Below, piece after piece: positions 24,578-32,412 of a DNA stretch of 64,000 nucleotides (position 1 is its first letter; each line of letters begins with the position of its first letter). The position numbers and the translations under genes are program-made. This DNA comes from PALSA-505 sp035308365 (GTDB lineage Bacteria > Actinomycetota > Actinomycetes > Streptosporangiales > Streptosporangiaceae): NCBI GenBank assembly GCA_035308365.1, contig DATGGU010000147.1:1-64000 (forward strand), given 5' to 3'. The notes beneath the pieces were generated by a model, which had not been told where the DNA came from, did not search any database, and saw only the letters and a program-made list of their open reading frames with translations.

Positions 24578-25261
24578 GTGAGGAGGCCCACCCTGGATAC
24601 CGGTGCGCAGGGGCAGCAGACATTGTCGCGGCAGCCCGTGGAGGTGCCGCCGGGCCGATGGTGCGAGGGGACGGCCGGACCGGGCGGTGAGCTCTGGTTC
24701 GTGATCGCGGGGGCCGGGCGGCTGGAGTCCCCGGCCATTGACGATACGCCGATCCGGCGGGATACCGGGCTGTGGCTGCCGCCCGGCGTGGACTACCGCA
24801 TACACTCCGGCGGGCCGGACGCGCTCAGGCTGGACAGGGTGACGCTGCCGGCCGGGGTCATCGGGCAGGCCGGGACCGGCGGCCCGGTGCCCCGGGTGTC
24901 CGAGCTGAGCGAGTGCGCGATGGAGGTGACCGGGAACCGGCGGTTCCGGGTGCTGTTCGGGCCGGGAAACGGGTGCGAGGCAGCGACCCAGTTCGTGGGT
25001 GAGATCCCGCCCGGGCGGGCGCCGGACCATACGCATACCTACGACGAACTGGTGCTGGTCCTGGAGGGCGAGGGCATCGCGCACACCGGGGAGGGCGACC
25101 ATCCGCTCGCCCCGGGCGCCACACTGCACCTGCGGCCGGGACAGGTGCACTGCCTGGAGAACACCGGGCAGGCCACGCTCCGGGTGCTCGGCGTCTTCCA
25201 CCCGGGTGGCAGCCCAGCGGCCAAGAAGGAGCGGCCTGGCCGCGGCCAGCGGTCAGCGTGA
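24578..25261 (+). CDS. two-domain cupin protein
   Basis: A bicupin of 227 residues. The N-terminal barrel (about 10-100) has lost most metal ligands (ELWFVIAGAGRLESPAI). The C-terminal barrel (about 115-210) has PDHTHTYDELVLVLEG, with the His-x-His-x3-Glu metal triad, and GQVHCLEN with the fourth His. It may be a dioxygenase, an isomerase or a small-molecule sensor. Start GTG 24578 is preferred; a TACAAA box at 24564-24569 would put transcription at about the start codon, so the mRNA may be leaderless. An in-frame GTG at 24539 is an alternative. It is divergent from the desulfurase-like gene. Confidence 0.78.
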   Translation: MRRPTLDTGAQGQQTLSRQPVEVPPGRWCEGTAGPGGELWFVIAGAGRLESPAIDDTPIRRDTGLWLPPGVDYRIHSGGPDALRLDRVTLPAGVIGQAGTGGPVPRVSELSECAMEVTGNRRFRVLFGPGNGCEAATQFVGEIPPGRAPDHTHTYDELVLVLEGEGIAHTGEGDHPLAPGATLHLRPGQVHCLENTGQATLRVLGVFHPGGSPAAKKERPGRGQRSA

Positions 25262-25283
25262 GACCAGAGACCGCTGGCCGCGG
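25240..25283 (+). terminator. hairpin around the cupin stop codon
   Basis: Perfect 15-bp stem: ccgcggccagcggtc (25240-25254) with gaccgctggccgcgg (25269-25283). The stop codon TGA (25259-25261) lies in the 14-base loop, so the left arm is coding sequence. Confidence 0.8.
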
Positions 25284-25369
25284 GCTGGCGAATCCGGGCC
25301 TATCCGGTCGCGGGCCGGAGTGGAACTATCGGTGTGACAGAGTTACACTGCGCCACACCGGAGGCTCAC

Positions 25370-25873
25370 GTGCGCGGAAGATTCAGCCGCTCCCTGCTGG
25401 TAATGACCTCGGCCGTCTTAGCTCTGGCCCTCGCTCCCGCGGCCGCCGCCGGGGCCAAATCCCTGCAGGATCCAGTCCCGATCGGGCCCAACGAGTACTT
25501 CACCGGCCTGGTCAACAACCATCCGCCCGGCCAGGCGGTGATCTATGTGGTCTGCCCCGGTCCCCTGCAACCCGGCCAGACCGGTCACCCAACGGCCAGC
25601 CAGCCGGTCGAGGTCGAGCCCGCGTCGCCCACATCGACGGGTGATCTCGGGTACACCGGCAGCGCGGGCGACGAGATCACGGCCGCCCTCGGCACGACCA
25701 GCACCAGCATCGTGCTCGCCAGCTTCACCAGTTACTTCGTCCAGCAGTACATCCCGACGGGCATCGAAGTGCCCTGCTCGGGGACGGGAACGGTGGCGTT
25801 CATCCCGTCGCCAGGGAGCAGCACAGCGAAAACCGCGATCCTCGATGTGACGTTCGAGAACATCGCCGTCTAG
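25370..25873 (+). CDS. secreted hypothetical protein
   Basis: A protein of 167 residues from GTG 25370 (GGAGG 5 bases upstream; a longer frame starts at 25334). The signal peptide is VMTSAVLALALAPAAAAGAK with cleavage near residue 27. The mature part is beta-rich with two Cys (VVCPG, VPCSG). It is similar in size and style to the secreted proteins at 12771 and 14171. No family is recognised. It lies 16 bases before the S53 protease gene and is probably co-transcribed with it, so it might be a companion or inhibitor (inference). Confidence 0.68.
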   Translation: MRGRFSRSLLVMTSAVLALALAPAAAAGAKSLQDPVPIGPNEYFTGLVNNHPPGQAVIYVVCPGPLQPGQTGHPTASQPVEVEPASPTSTGDLGYTGSAGDEITAALGTTSTSIVLASFTSYFVQQYIPTGIEVPCSGTGTVAFIPSPGSSTAKTAILDVTFENIAV

Positions 25874-25889
25874 CCAGGAAAGGAGAGTC

Positions 25890-27734
25890 GTGAAACGAAC
25901 GTCCCAGGTCATAGTGACGCACGGTAAGCGCCGCACCAACATGGTGCGCAGGTTACTCACTGGCCTTTCCGCGGTGGCGCTGGCACTGACCGCGGGCGTG
26001 GTGGCCACCGGCGGCAGCGCGTCCGCCCAGCCGAGGACGCTGGCGAAGCCCCCGTCCAGGGTGGACTACAGGCAGGCCTGCGCGAACGTCGTCCGGGGCC
26101 GGGCGGCCTGCATGTCGCTGATCCGCACCGACGTGGCGCACCATCTGCAGCCCGCAACGCGCCCGTACACCGCCCCGGTCGGAGCCGGGTACGGGCCATC
26201 CAGCTTGCAGAGCGCCTACAAGCTGCCATCGTCCACGGCCGGCGCCGGTGAGACGGTCGCCATCGTGGACGCCTACGACGACCCGAACGCCGCGTCCGAC
26301 CTGGCCGCCTACCGGTCGGCGTGGGGGCTGCCCGGCTGCGGGCCCGGCTGCTTCTCCAAGGTCAACGAGAACGGCGCGGCCAGCCCGCTGCCACCACCGG
26401 CCGCCGGAACCGGCTGGGACGTGGAAGAGTCCCTGGACGTGGACATGGTGTCGGCCATCTGCCCGCTGTGTCACATCATCCTGGTCGAAGCCAACAGCCC
26501 GGCCTTCACCGACCTGGGCACCGCCGTGAATTCGGCCGTGCGGCTGGGCGCGCTGTTCGTGTCGAACAGCTATGGCGGTGGCGACTCATCCTCCGACACC
26601 AGCCTGGACACCTACTACAACCACCCGGGTGTGGCGGTCACCGCCTCGGCCGGGGACAGCGGCTACGGGGTGGAGTACCCGGCCGCCTCGCAGTACGTCA
26701 CCGCCGTGGGCGGCACCTCGCTGACCACCGCGTCCAACTCCCGGGGCTGGAACGAGACGGTCTGGTCGGGTACCGGCTCGGGCTGCTCGGGGTTCGAACC
26801 CAAGCCGCCGTGGCAGCACGATTCCGGCTGTGGCCACCGCACGGTCGCCGACGTGTCCGCCGACGCCGACCCGAACACCGGGGTCGCCGTCTACGACAGC
26901 TACACCCAGGGCGGCTGGCTGGAGGTCGGCGGAACCAGCGTGGCCTCCCCGATCATCGCCGCCACGTTCGCGCTGGCCGGGCCGCCGGCGGCGGGCACCT
27001 ATCCGTCGTCGTACGTCTACGCGCACACCCCGGATCTGTTCGACGTCACCTCGGGGTCGAACGGCTCATGCAGCCCGGCGTACCTGTGCACCGGGGAGGC
27101 CGGCTATGACGGGCCGACCGGCTGGGGCACGCCGGACGGCACGCTCGCGTTCATGGACTGGTCGAACTGGATGAACGAGGTCGGCGCACCGCCGCCGGGG
27201 ATCGCCGCCGGATCGGGGCCGGCCGTCTCGTCCTGGGCGGCCAACCGGCTGGACGTGTTCGTCCGGGGCGCGGACAACGCCATCTGGCACGCCTGGTGGG
27301 ACGGCACCAAGTGGAACGCCTGGCAGTCACTCGGGCCGGCGATCGTGTCCAACCCGGCCGCCGTCTCCTGGGGACTCAACCGGATCGACCTGTTCGGCGT
27401 CGGCACCGACGGCAACCTCTACCACAAGGTCTGGAACGGCAGCAGCTGGGGCGCATGGGAGAACGATGTCGGCCATCCGCCGCCGGGGATCGCCGCCGGA
27501 TCGGGGCCGGCCGTCTCGTCCTGGGCGGCCAGCCGGCTGGACGTGTTCGTCCGGGGCGCGGACAACGCCATCTGGCACGCCTGGTGGGACGGGACGAGCT
27601 GGAAGAGCTGGGTGTCGCTGGGACCGGCGATCGTGTCCAGCCCGGCCGCCGTCTCCTGGGCCGCTAACCGGATCGACCTGTTCGGCGTCGGCACCGACGG
27701 CAACCTCTACCACAAGTGGTGGGCCGGCTCGTAG
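25890..27734 (+). CDS. secreted S53 (sedolisin) protease with lectin-like propeller
   Basis: A protein of 614 residues with a signal peptide (core LLTGLSAVALALTAGVVA, cleavage after ASA near 46). The peptidase S53 domain spans about 95-430: Glu179 and Asp183 in EESLDVD, the oxyanion Asp256 in SAGDSG, and the nucleophile Ser350 in GGTSVASP. The usual N-terminal activation prodomain is very short here, about 50 residues. Residues about 430-614 are four 48-residue propeller blades of the PLL/fucolectin type (RLDVFVRGADNAIWHAWWDG repeated). Sedolisins work at acid pH. The lectin part may anchor it to glycans. Start is GTG 25890 with AGGAAAGGAG. Confidence 0.88.
   Translation: MKRTSQVIVTHGKRRTNMVRRLLTGLSAVALALTAGVVATGGSASAQPRTLAKPPSRVDYRQACANVVRGRAACMSLIRTDVAHHLQPATRPYTAPVGAGYGPSSLQSAYKLPSSTAGAGETVAIVDAYDDPNAASDLAAYRSAWGLPGCGPGCFSKVNENGAASPLPPPAAGTGWDVEESLDVDMVSAICPLCHIILVEANSPAFTDLGTAVNSAVRLGALFVSNSYGGGDSSSDTSLDTYYNHPGVAVTASAGDSGYGVEYPAASQYVTAVGGTSLTTASNSRGWNETVWSGTGSGCSGFEPKPPWQHDSGCGHRTVADVSADADPNTGVAVYDSYTQGGWLEVGGTSVASPIIAATFALAGPPAAGTYPSSYVYAHTPDLFDVTSGSNGSCSPAYLCTGEAGYDGPTGWGTPDGTLAFMDWSNWMNEVGAPPPGIAAGSGPAVSSWAANRLDVFVRGADNAIWHAWWDGTKWNAWQSLGPAIVSNPAAVSWGLNRIDLFGVGTDGNLYHKVWNGSSWGAWENDVGHPPPGIAAGSGPAVSSWAASRLDVFVRGADNAIWHAWWDGTSWKSWVSLGPAIVSSPAAVSWAANRIDLFGVGTDGNLYHKWWAGS
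27189..27592 (+). repeat. near-identical 116-bp repeats within the protease gene
   Basis: Bases 27189-27304 and 27477-27592 match at 115 of 116 positions (the difference is A at 27244 versus G at 27532). The offset is 288 bases, exactly two propeller blades or 96 codons. The intervening half-repeats are also alike but more diverged. Confidence 0.85.
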
Positions 27735-27746
27735 CGGCCGCCGCCC

Positions 27747-27792
27747 TGGCCGGCTCTGGCAGACACCGCCCGGCCTCTGCCAGAGCTGGCCA
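27747..27792 (+). terminator. terminator between convergent genes
   Basis: A 17-bp stem with one G-U pair: tggccggctctggcaga (27747-27763) against tctgccagagctggcca (27776-27792), with a 12-base loop. It starts 12 bases after the protease stop, just before the end of the convergent membrane protein gene, so it can serve both strands. Confidence 0.8.
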
Positions 27793-27798
27793 GCGGGC

Positions 27799-28494
27799 TC
27801 AGCTTGCCGGGCCGGACTCGCGGCCCGATTCGCGCGGTCCGAGAACGGTGATCAGCACCAGGCCGGCGGCGATCACCAGGCAGGCGCAGATCACGCCGCC
27901 GCGGTCGTGTGGCGGCCGGGCCGGCCAGACCCACGGCGTAGCAGAGCGGTGGGCCAGCGCTCCCTCGCTGATCAGCAGGTAGGCCATCGGCCCGGTCCAG
28001 CCGAACGCGCCGCCGAGGACGGCCGCCGACAGCAGGCCGATGCCGGCCATGCCGCCGAGGTTGCGGAGCAGGGCGAGGGTCCCGCCGGGCATCCCGCCCG
28101 CCGCGGCCCCGGCGGCCAGCGCGCCGAATGCGGCGGCGGTGAGCGCCACGGCCGCGCCCAGCCGCAGCCAGGGCAGCCACCGGCCGGCGGCCCGTTCCGG
28201 CTCCCCGAACGGCCCGTAGGTGGTGACCGCGATCACCGCGGCGGCCCCGGTCTGGATGGTCAGCGGGATGAACTGCTGCGCGGCGGGGCCGCCGGCGATG
28301 CCCCAGCGCCAGTGCAGCGCGGCCCCCAGCAGCGCGCCGAGCCCGGCCAGCAGCGCCAGCGCCATCGGCACCCGGCGGCTGACCAGGTACAGCCGCGCCA
28401 GCCGCCATCCGGCGGCGGCCCGGTCTCGCCGGGTCCAGGCCGCCGGAGGCGGGACGCTTCCCGGCGCCGGCCGGTGCAGGCCCGCGGCGGTCAT
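27799..28494 (-). CDS. membrane protein, last gene of the ECF/ABC operon
   Basis: A protein of 231 residues with about six hydrophobic segments (for example VPMALALLAGLGALLGAAL, FIPLTIQTGAAAVIAVTTYG, IGLLSAAVLGGAFGW, ICACLVIAAGLVLITVL). The pattern suits an ABC-2-like permease half or an accessory membrane subunit, but no family signature is clear. ATG 28494 has AGGTGG upstream; the open frame extends beyond it without coding support. The gap to the upstream permease gene is 106 bases, larger than elsewhere in this cluster, so it may be expressed less tightly with it. Confidence 0.72.
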   Translation of the reverse strand: MTAAGLHRPAPGSVPPPAAWTRRDRAAAGWRLARLYLVSRRVPMALALLAGLGALLGAALHWRWGIAGGPAAQQFIPLTIQTGAAAVIAVTTYGPFGEPERAAGRWLPWLRLGAAVALTAAAFGALAAGAAAGGMPGGTLALLRNLGGMAGIGLLSAAVLGGAFGWTGPMAYLLISEGALAHRSATPWVWPARPPHDRGGVICACLVIAAGLVLITVLGPRESGRESGPAS

Positions 28495-28600
28495 GGTGCT
28501 GCCACCTGCTCCGGCCGGCTCCACCCGGCCGGCGTGAGACCGCTGGGGTCCAGACCCGGCCGATGTGACATCGCTGCGGCTGGCTGAGGCAGTTCGGCGG

Positions 28601-30163
28601 TCATGGCAGTTCCTTGAGGGTGAGCTGGCCGGCCCGCAGTGCGGCCAGATGAGCGGCGAGCCAGGCGTGCCGGGCCGCGGCCGGGAGGGTGGCGAACCGC
28701 CGGGCCGCCGCATAGACCGGCCCGGTCGCCGGCCCCGGTTGGGCCGACGGTCCGGCGTCTGGTCCGGGCTTGACGATGGCGATCAGCTTGGGCTGCGCGG
28801 CGAACGGTATTCCGGCACCTTGCAGCAGCGCTGCTTGCACGGCCTGCTGCACCGGGCTGCCGAGGCCATCGCCCACGCCTGCGAAGGCGCTGGCGAACAG
28901 CAGCCGTATCTGGCCGGCGAACTGGCTCGTGGCCACGGGCCCGTCGCAAAAGCCGCACGGTCCCGGCATGTTGAGCAGGCCGAGCGACAGGCGGAGCACC
29001 GGCGGGTGGCCGCCAAGCGTTACCGCCTGGGGCGGCCCGCCCGTACCGCTGGGGTAGGCCGCAGCGACCTGGGTGGCCCGCACCGGCGCACCGGGCAGGC
29101 CGGCCACCTCTGCCAGCACCGGCGCCAGCGCGGCGGTCACGTCCGGCAGCCACCGGCCGTAGGCCGGGTTCAGGCACACCGGGATCCCGGCGGCGTGGCC
29201 GCAGACGGGGGTGTAGGCAATCGGCGCGTCGTTCGCGGCGTCGTGCAGGGCGGGGATGACCATGCCGCCGCGCGCTGACAGCCGGGCGGTGCTGGCCAGC
29301 CAGATGCCGGTTCCCGCCGACGCCAGGCCGGCCAGCGTGAGGACCGCGGCGGCGCGGCGCAGCCGCTGGCCGCCGGCCCGGGCGGGCAGGCCGGTCAGGC
29401 TGACTGCCACGATGGCGATCCCGGCCAGGAACATGATCCGGGCGATCGGCAGATCCGGCACCCAGGGATAGAAGATCCCGCCGTCGGTCTGAGCGTTGCC
29501 GTCGAAGCCGCCATTGGAGTTGGTCGGCAGGATCAGTGCCCACCCGCTGGCAGACCTGAATCCCTCCTGTGACGACAGCGCCATGGCCAGGAAGGCGCCG
29601 AACGCGGTCACCGGCGCGGCGAACCGGCTCGGCCAGTATGCCCCGACGGCGAACCCGGCGGCACTGAACGCGATCACCGCGCACGAGCCGACGGCGACCC
29701 ACCACCACGGTGGCGCGCCCCCGACATTCTGGTGGGCGTACATCGCGAACATGACGCCCACGAAGACCAGGTAGGCCGCCACCGCCCAGATCGCGGTCGC
29801 GGCCCAGGTGGCGAGCTGGGCCGCCCAGCGCGGCCGGGCGGTCGCGGTCACCAGGTCGGCCAGGCCGCGGCGGCCGTCTCGCGATCCCATCCAGGCGGCC
29901 ACGGCGGCCACGAACGGCCCGAAGTCGATGATCGTGTGCCCTTGGCCCATGTTCCAGAACGTGCGCAGCCCGTACAGCGGCGCCGCGCCGGTGCTGGGCC
30001 GGTAGGAGTCGAACCAGAACAGCGCGGCGATCAGCGGCAGGATCCATGGCATCGCGTTGCGGCGCAGTTCCACGCGCAGCAGCCGCACGGCGTTGCGCGG
30101 GACCGTGCTGGTGGCTCGTGGCGCCCGGCGGCGTACCTGGGCGGTGGGCGCGGCGGTCATCAC
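28601..30163 (-). CDS. ABC-2 type permease with extracytoplasmic Cys-rich domain
   Basis: A membrane protein of 520 residues. The first half holds about six to seven segments, from WILPLIAALFWFDSY to the one ending SLTGLPARAGG, with one more near AAAVLTLAGLASAGTGIWLA. The second half (about 300-520) is hydrophilic and should face outside. It has VCGHAAGIPVCLNPAYGRW and a CxxC motif in GPCGFCDG, so disulphides or a thiol function are possible. The start overlaps the ATPase stop by 4 bases (30160-30163). It is probably the main transport channel subunit of the operon. Confidence 0.75.
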   Translation of the reverse strand: MMTAAPTAQVRRRAPRATSTVPRNAVRLLRVELRRNAMPWILPLIAALFWFDSYRPSTGAAPLYGLRTFWNMGQGHTIIDFGPFVAAVAAWMGSRDGRRGLADLVTATARPRWAAQLATWAATAIWAVAAYLVFVGVMFAMYAHQNVGGAPPWWWVAVGSCAVIAFSAAGFAVGAYWPSRFAAPVTAFGAFLAMALSSQEGFRSASGWALILPTNSNGGFDGNAQTDGGIFYPWVPDLPIARIMFLAGIAIVAVSLTGLPARAGGQRLRRAAAVLTLAGLASAGTGIWLASTARLSARGGMVIPALHDAANDAPIAYTPVCGHAAGIPVCLNPAYGRWLPDVTAALAPVLAEVAGLPGAPVRATQVAAAYPSGTGGPPQAVTLGGHPPVLRLSLGLLNMPGPCGFCDGPVATSQFAGQIRLLFASAFAGVGDGLGSPVQQAVQAALLQGAGIPFAAQPKLIAIVKPGPDAGPSAQPGPATGPVYAAARRFATLPAAARHAWLAAHLAALRAGQLTLKELP

Positions 30164-30921
30164 GCTGCCGCCGTGGCGGACCGGGCCGCCGCGAGCACCG
30201 CGCTGTAGCCGCGCTCCAGCGGCGCGTCGCCGGCCGCGCCGGTGCCCTCGCCCCGTGCGGTCAGCTCGTCCGGCGTGCCCTGGAACACGATCTTCCCGGC
30301 GTCCATCAGCGCGAGCTCGCTGCAGGCGGCGCCGACGTCCTCGACCAGGTGGGTGGAGACGATCACGGTGGCCCGCTCGCCGAGGTCGCGCAGCAGGGTG
30401 CGGAACGCCACCCGCTGCTCGGGGTCGAGCCCGGCGGTCGGCTCGTCCAGCAGCAGCAGTTCGGGCTCGTTGACGATCGCCTGCGCGATCCCGGCCCGGC
30501 GCAGCATGCCGCCCGACAGGGTGCGCAGCTTCGCTCTCGCCCGGCCGCCGAGGTCGACCCGCTCGATCGCGGTGGCCACCGCCTGTGGCACCCGGCCCGG
30601 CGGCATCTCCTTCAGCAGCGCGAAGTACTCGACGAACTCGGCCACCGTGAAGCCGGGATAGTAGCCCAGGTTCTGCGGCAGGTAACCGAGCCTGCGCCGG
30701 ATCTCGCGCCGCGGCCCGTATTCGCCCGGGTCACGGCCGAGCAGCCGCACGCGGCCGGAGCCCGGCGGGATCACCGTCGCCATCATCCGCAGCAGCGTGG
30801 TCTTGCCCGCGCCGTTCGGGCCCAGCAGCCCGAACACCCCCCGGCCGGTCTGCAGGGTCACCCCGGCGACCGCCTGGGTGCGGCCGAACCGCCTGGTCAC
30901 GTCACTGATCTCAACGTTCAT
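30160..30921 (-). CDS. ABC transporter ATP-binding protein
   Basis: An ATPase of 253 residues. Walker A is LLGPNGAGKTTLLR (about 33-46), the Q-loop is YLPQNLGYYPGFT, the signature is TLSGGMLRRAGIAQA (LSGGM rather than LSGGQ), and Walker B is LLLLDEPTAGLDPEQR, with the switch His in IVSTHLVEDV. It belongs to the CcmA/ABC-2 class that drives drug, lipid or bacteriocin export. ATG 30921 is within the overlap with the upstream permease stop (30918-30921), and its own stop overlaps the next start. Translation is tightly coupled. Confidence 0.92.
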   Translation of the reverse strand: MNVEISDVTRRFGRTQAVAGVTLQTGRGVFGLLGPNGAGKTTLLRMMATVIPPGSGRVRLLGRDPGEYGPRREIRRRLGYLPQNLGYYPGFTVAEFVEYFALLKEMPPGRVPQAVATAIERVDLGGRARAKLRTLSGGMLRRAGIAQAIVNEPELLLLDEPTAGLDPEQRVAFRTLLRDLGERATVIVSTHLVEDVGAACSELALMDAGKIVFQGTPDELTARGEGTGAAGDAPLERGYSAVLAAARSATAAA

Positions 30922-31664
30922 GAGGTTCCTTTCGGAATACGGGTGGCAAACCAGGCGATGGCGCCGCAGGCGACGGCGACCGCCAGGTAGGGCGGGACCA
31001 GCACGGAACTGGCGACCGCCGGGGTGACCTGGCCGGAAGCCGAGCGCACCGACAGCACCATGATCGCCCAGGCGGCCAGGCCCGCCGCGACACCGGCGTT
31101 CGCCGAACGGGTGAGCGTCGCCGTCGCAAGAGCCAGCGCGGACACCGCGGTCATCGGGACCAGCCAGCCGAAGGTCACCGCGGCCGCGGCCCCCGGCGCC
31201 GCCGACGCGGCCAGCCCCAGGGCCGCGTCCAGCGCGAACACGACCAGCACCCGGACCAGCAGCACCATCCGGTAGCTGACCGCCATGCTCTGCGACAGTT
31301 CCCAGGCCGGGTCGATGCCCGGCCCGTAGGCGTAAGCGATGCCCGCGGCGGCGACCGCGGGCGCGAACAGGGCCACGAACGGCGTGCCGGTCCCCAGCGT
31401 GGCGAGCATCCCGGCGGCCAGCACGATCGCGCTGGCGATGACCCAGCCGAGCAGCAGCGACGGCGTGGTCACCAGCGCCCGCGCCAGGCCCGGCGAGCGC
31501 AGCGCCCGCCCGGCCAGCCGCTCCACCGGGCCGGGGCGGCGGCGCCAGACCTCGGCGGCCACTCCCAGCCACACCCGGTGCAGATCGACGTCCCGCGGGC
31601 ACCGGCCCTGGCCCGGTCCCGGCAGGTCATCGCGGTCACCGGTCATCTCGTGGCCAAAGGTCAT
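30918..31664 (-). CDS. membrane protein / ABC permease subunit downstream of the sigma factor
   Basis: A protein of 248 residues with a soluble N-terminal 60 residues and about six membrane segments (LLLGWVIASAIVLAAGML through YLAVAVACGAIAWFATRI). The N-terminal part (RDVDLHRVWLGVAAEVWRRR) is Trp/Arg-rich and cytoplasmic. Its position directly after the sigma gene, with a 4-base overlap (31661-31664), is where an anti-sigma factor usually sits. The protein could be an ABC permease or an unconventional membrane anti-sigma. No zinc-type anti-sigma motif (HxxxCxxC) is present. Confidence 0.7.
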   Translation of the reverse strand: MTFGHEMTGDRDDLPGPGQGRCPRDVDLHRVWLGVAAEVWRRRPGPVERLAGRALRSPGLARALVTTPSLLLGWVIASAIVLAAGMLATLGTGTPFVALFAPAVAAAGIAYAYGPGIDPAWELSQSMAVSYRMVLLVRVLVVFALDAALGLAASAAPGAAAAVTFGWLVPMTAVSALALATATLTRSANAGVAAGLAAWAIMVLSVRSASGQVTPAVASSVLVPPYLAVAVACGAIAWFATRIPKGTS

Positions 31665-32215
31665 CGCTCGCCTCCATCCCGCACCGGCTGCCGCAACGCC
31701 GAGCGCATGAGCTGCCGGACCCGGTGAGCGCGGCTTTTCACGGTTCCCTCGGGAACGCCCGTCAGCCCGGCCACCTCGGTAACCGTCCGGTCCTCCACAT
31801 ACATCAGCCGCCAGACTTCCTGCATCGCGCTGCCCTCCGGGCCGAGCGCTCTGACCGCCTCGGCGAGCTCGGCCCGGGACACGGCGGCCTCCGCCGGATC
31901 AGCCACGGGCTGGCCGCCGCCGTGGCTGGCCAGGACGGCCAGCGGCAGCCCGGACGGGCCGCGGCGGCGCAGCCACAGCGCCGCCTGCCGCCGGGTGATC
32001 CCCCACAGCCAGCCACCCGGCGTGCCCTGGGGCCGGTAGCCGCGCGCTCCCCGCCAGGCCGCCAGGAAGCTCTCCTGCAGCACGTCCTCCACCTCGGCGG
32101 CGGGCAGGATGGGGCGCAGCCGGGCGGCCAGCCACGGCGCGTGCCGGGCGAACAGCTCTCGCAGCGCGGTGTCGTCGCCGTCCGCCATCGCGGCGATCAG
32201 CGCATCATCGTCCAT
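31661..32215 (-). CDS. ECF-type RNA polymerase sigma factor
   Basis: A group 4 sigma factor of 184 residues. Region 2 spans about 5-75 (ALRELFARHAPWLAARLR, EDVLQESFLAAWRGARG) and region 4 about 115-175 (VYVEDRTVTEVAGLTGVPEG then TVKSRAHRVRQLM). ATG 32215 has GAGAGG upstream; a longer frame from 32254 lacks a ribosome site. It is first in a five-gene operon of ABC transporter components. No anti-sigma gene of a known kind is adjacent, so control must come from the membrane proteins, from transcription or from a distant factor. Confidence 0.9.
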   Translation of the reverse strand: MDDDALIAAMADGDDTALRELFARHAPWLAARLRPILPAAEVEDVLQESFLAAWRGARGYRPQGTPGGWLWGITRRQAALWLRRRGPSGLPLAVLASHGGGQPVADPAEAAVSRAELAEAVRALGPEGSAMQEVWRLMYVEDRTVTEVAGLTGVPEGTVKSRAHRVRQLMRSALRQPVRDGGER

Positions 32216-32343
32216 CGCCTCTCTATTGCATTGCGGCGGCGACAGGTTCGGCAACCAGGGAAATCACTCGGCCTCCCGGGTGTTCGGGGTGACCGGGTGA
32301 TCGCTGATTCCGTAAAAGATCAAACCCCGGGTAAGCCACCACG

Positions 32344-32412
32344 GCCCGCCCATGGCGCTGGGCGTGGATTCAGCCACAACGGTTCGCCTATGGCGCTCGG
32401 TGTGGATTCAGC
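32344..32412. repeat. imperfect 31-bp direct repeat at the 3' end of the cyclodeaminase gene
   Basis: Two copies, 32344-32374 and 32382-32412, share atggcgct-g/c-gg-c/t-gtggattcagc. The second copy overlaps the last codons of the cyclodeaminase gene, so the first copy looks like a duplicated gene end. Confidence 0.7.

Noticed and set aside
23327..25201. Long minus-strand frame as a 624-residue fusion protein
   Set aside because: Only the part from ATG 24511 has family similarity and a ribosome site; the rest is antisense to the cupin gene.
26793..26812. Stretch ggttcgaaccc like a tRNA T-arm
   Set aside because: It is in frame within the S53 protease (SGFEPKPP) and no cloverleaf can be built around it.
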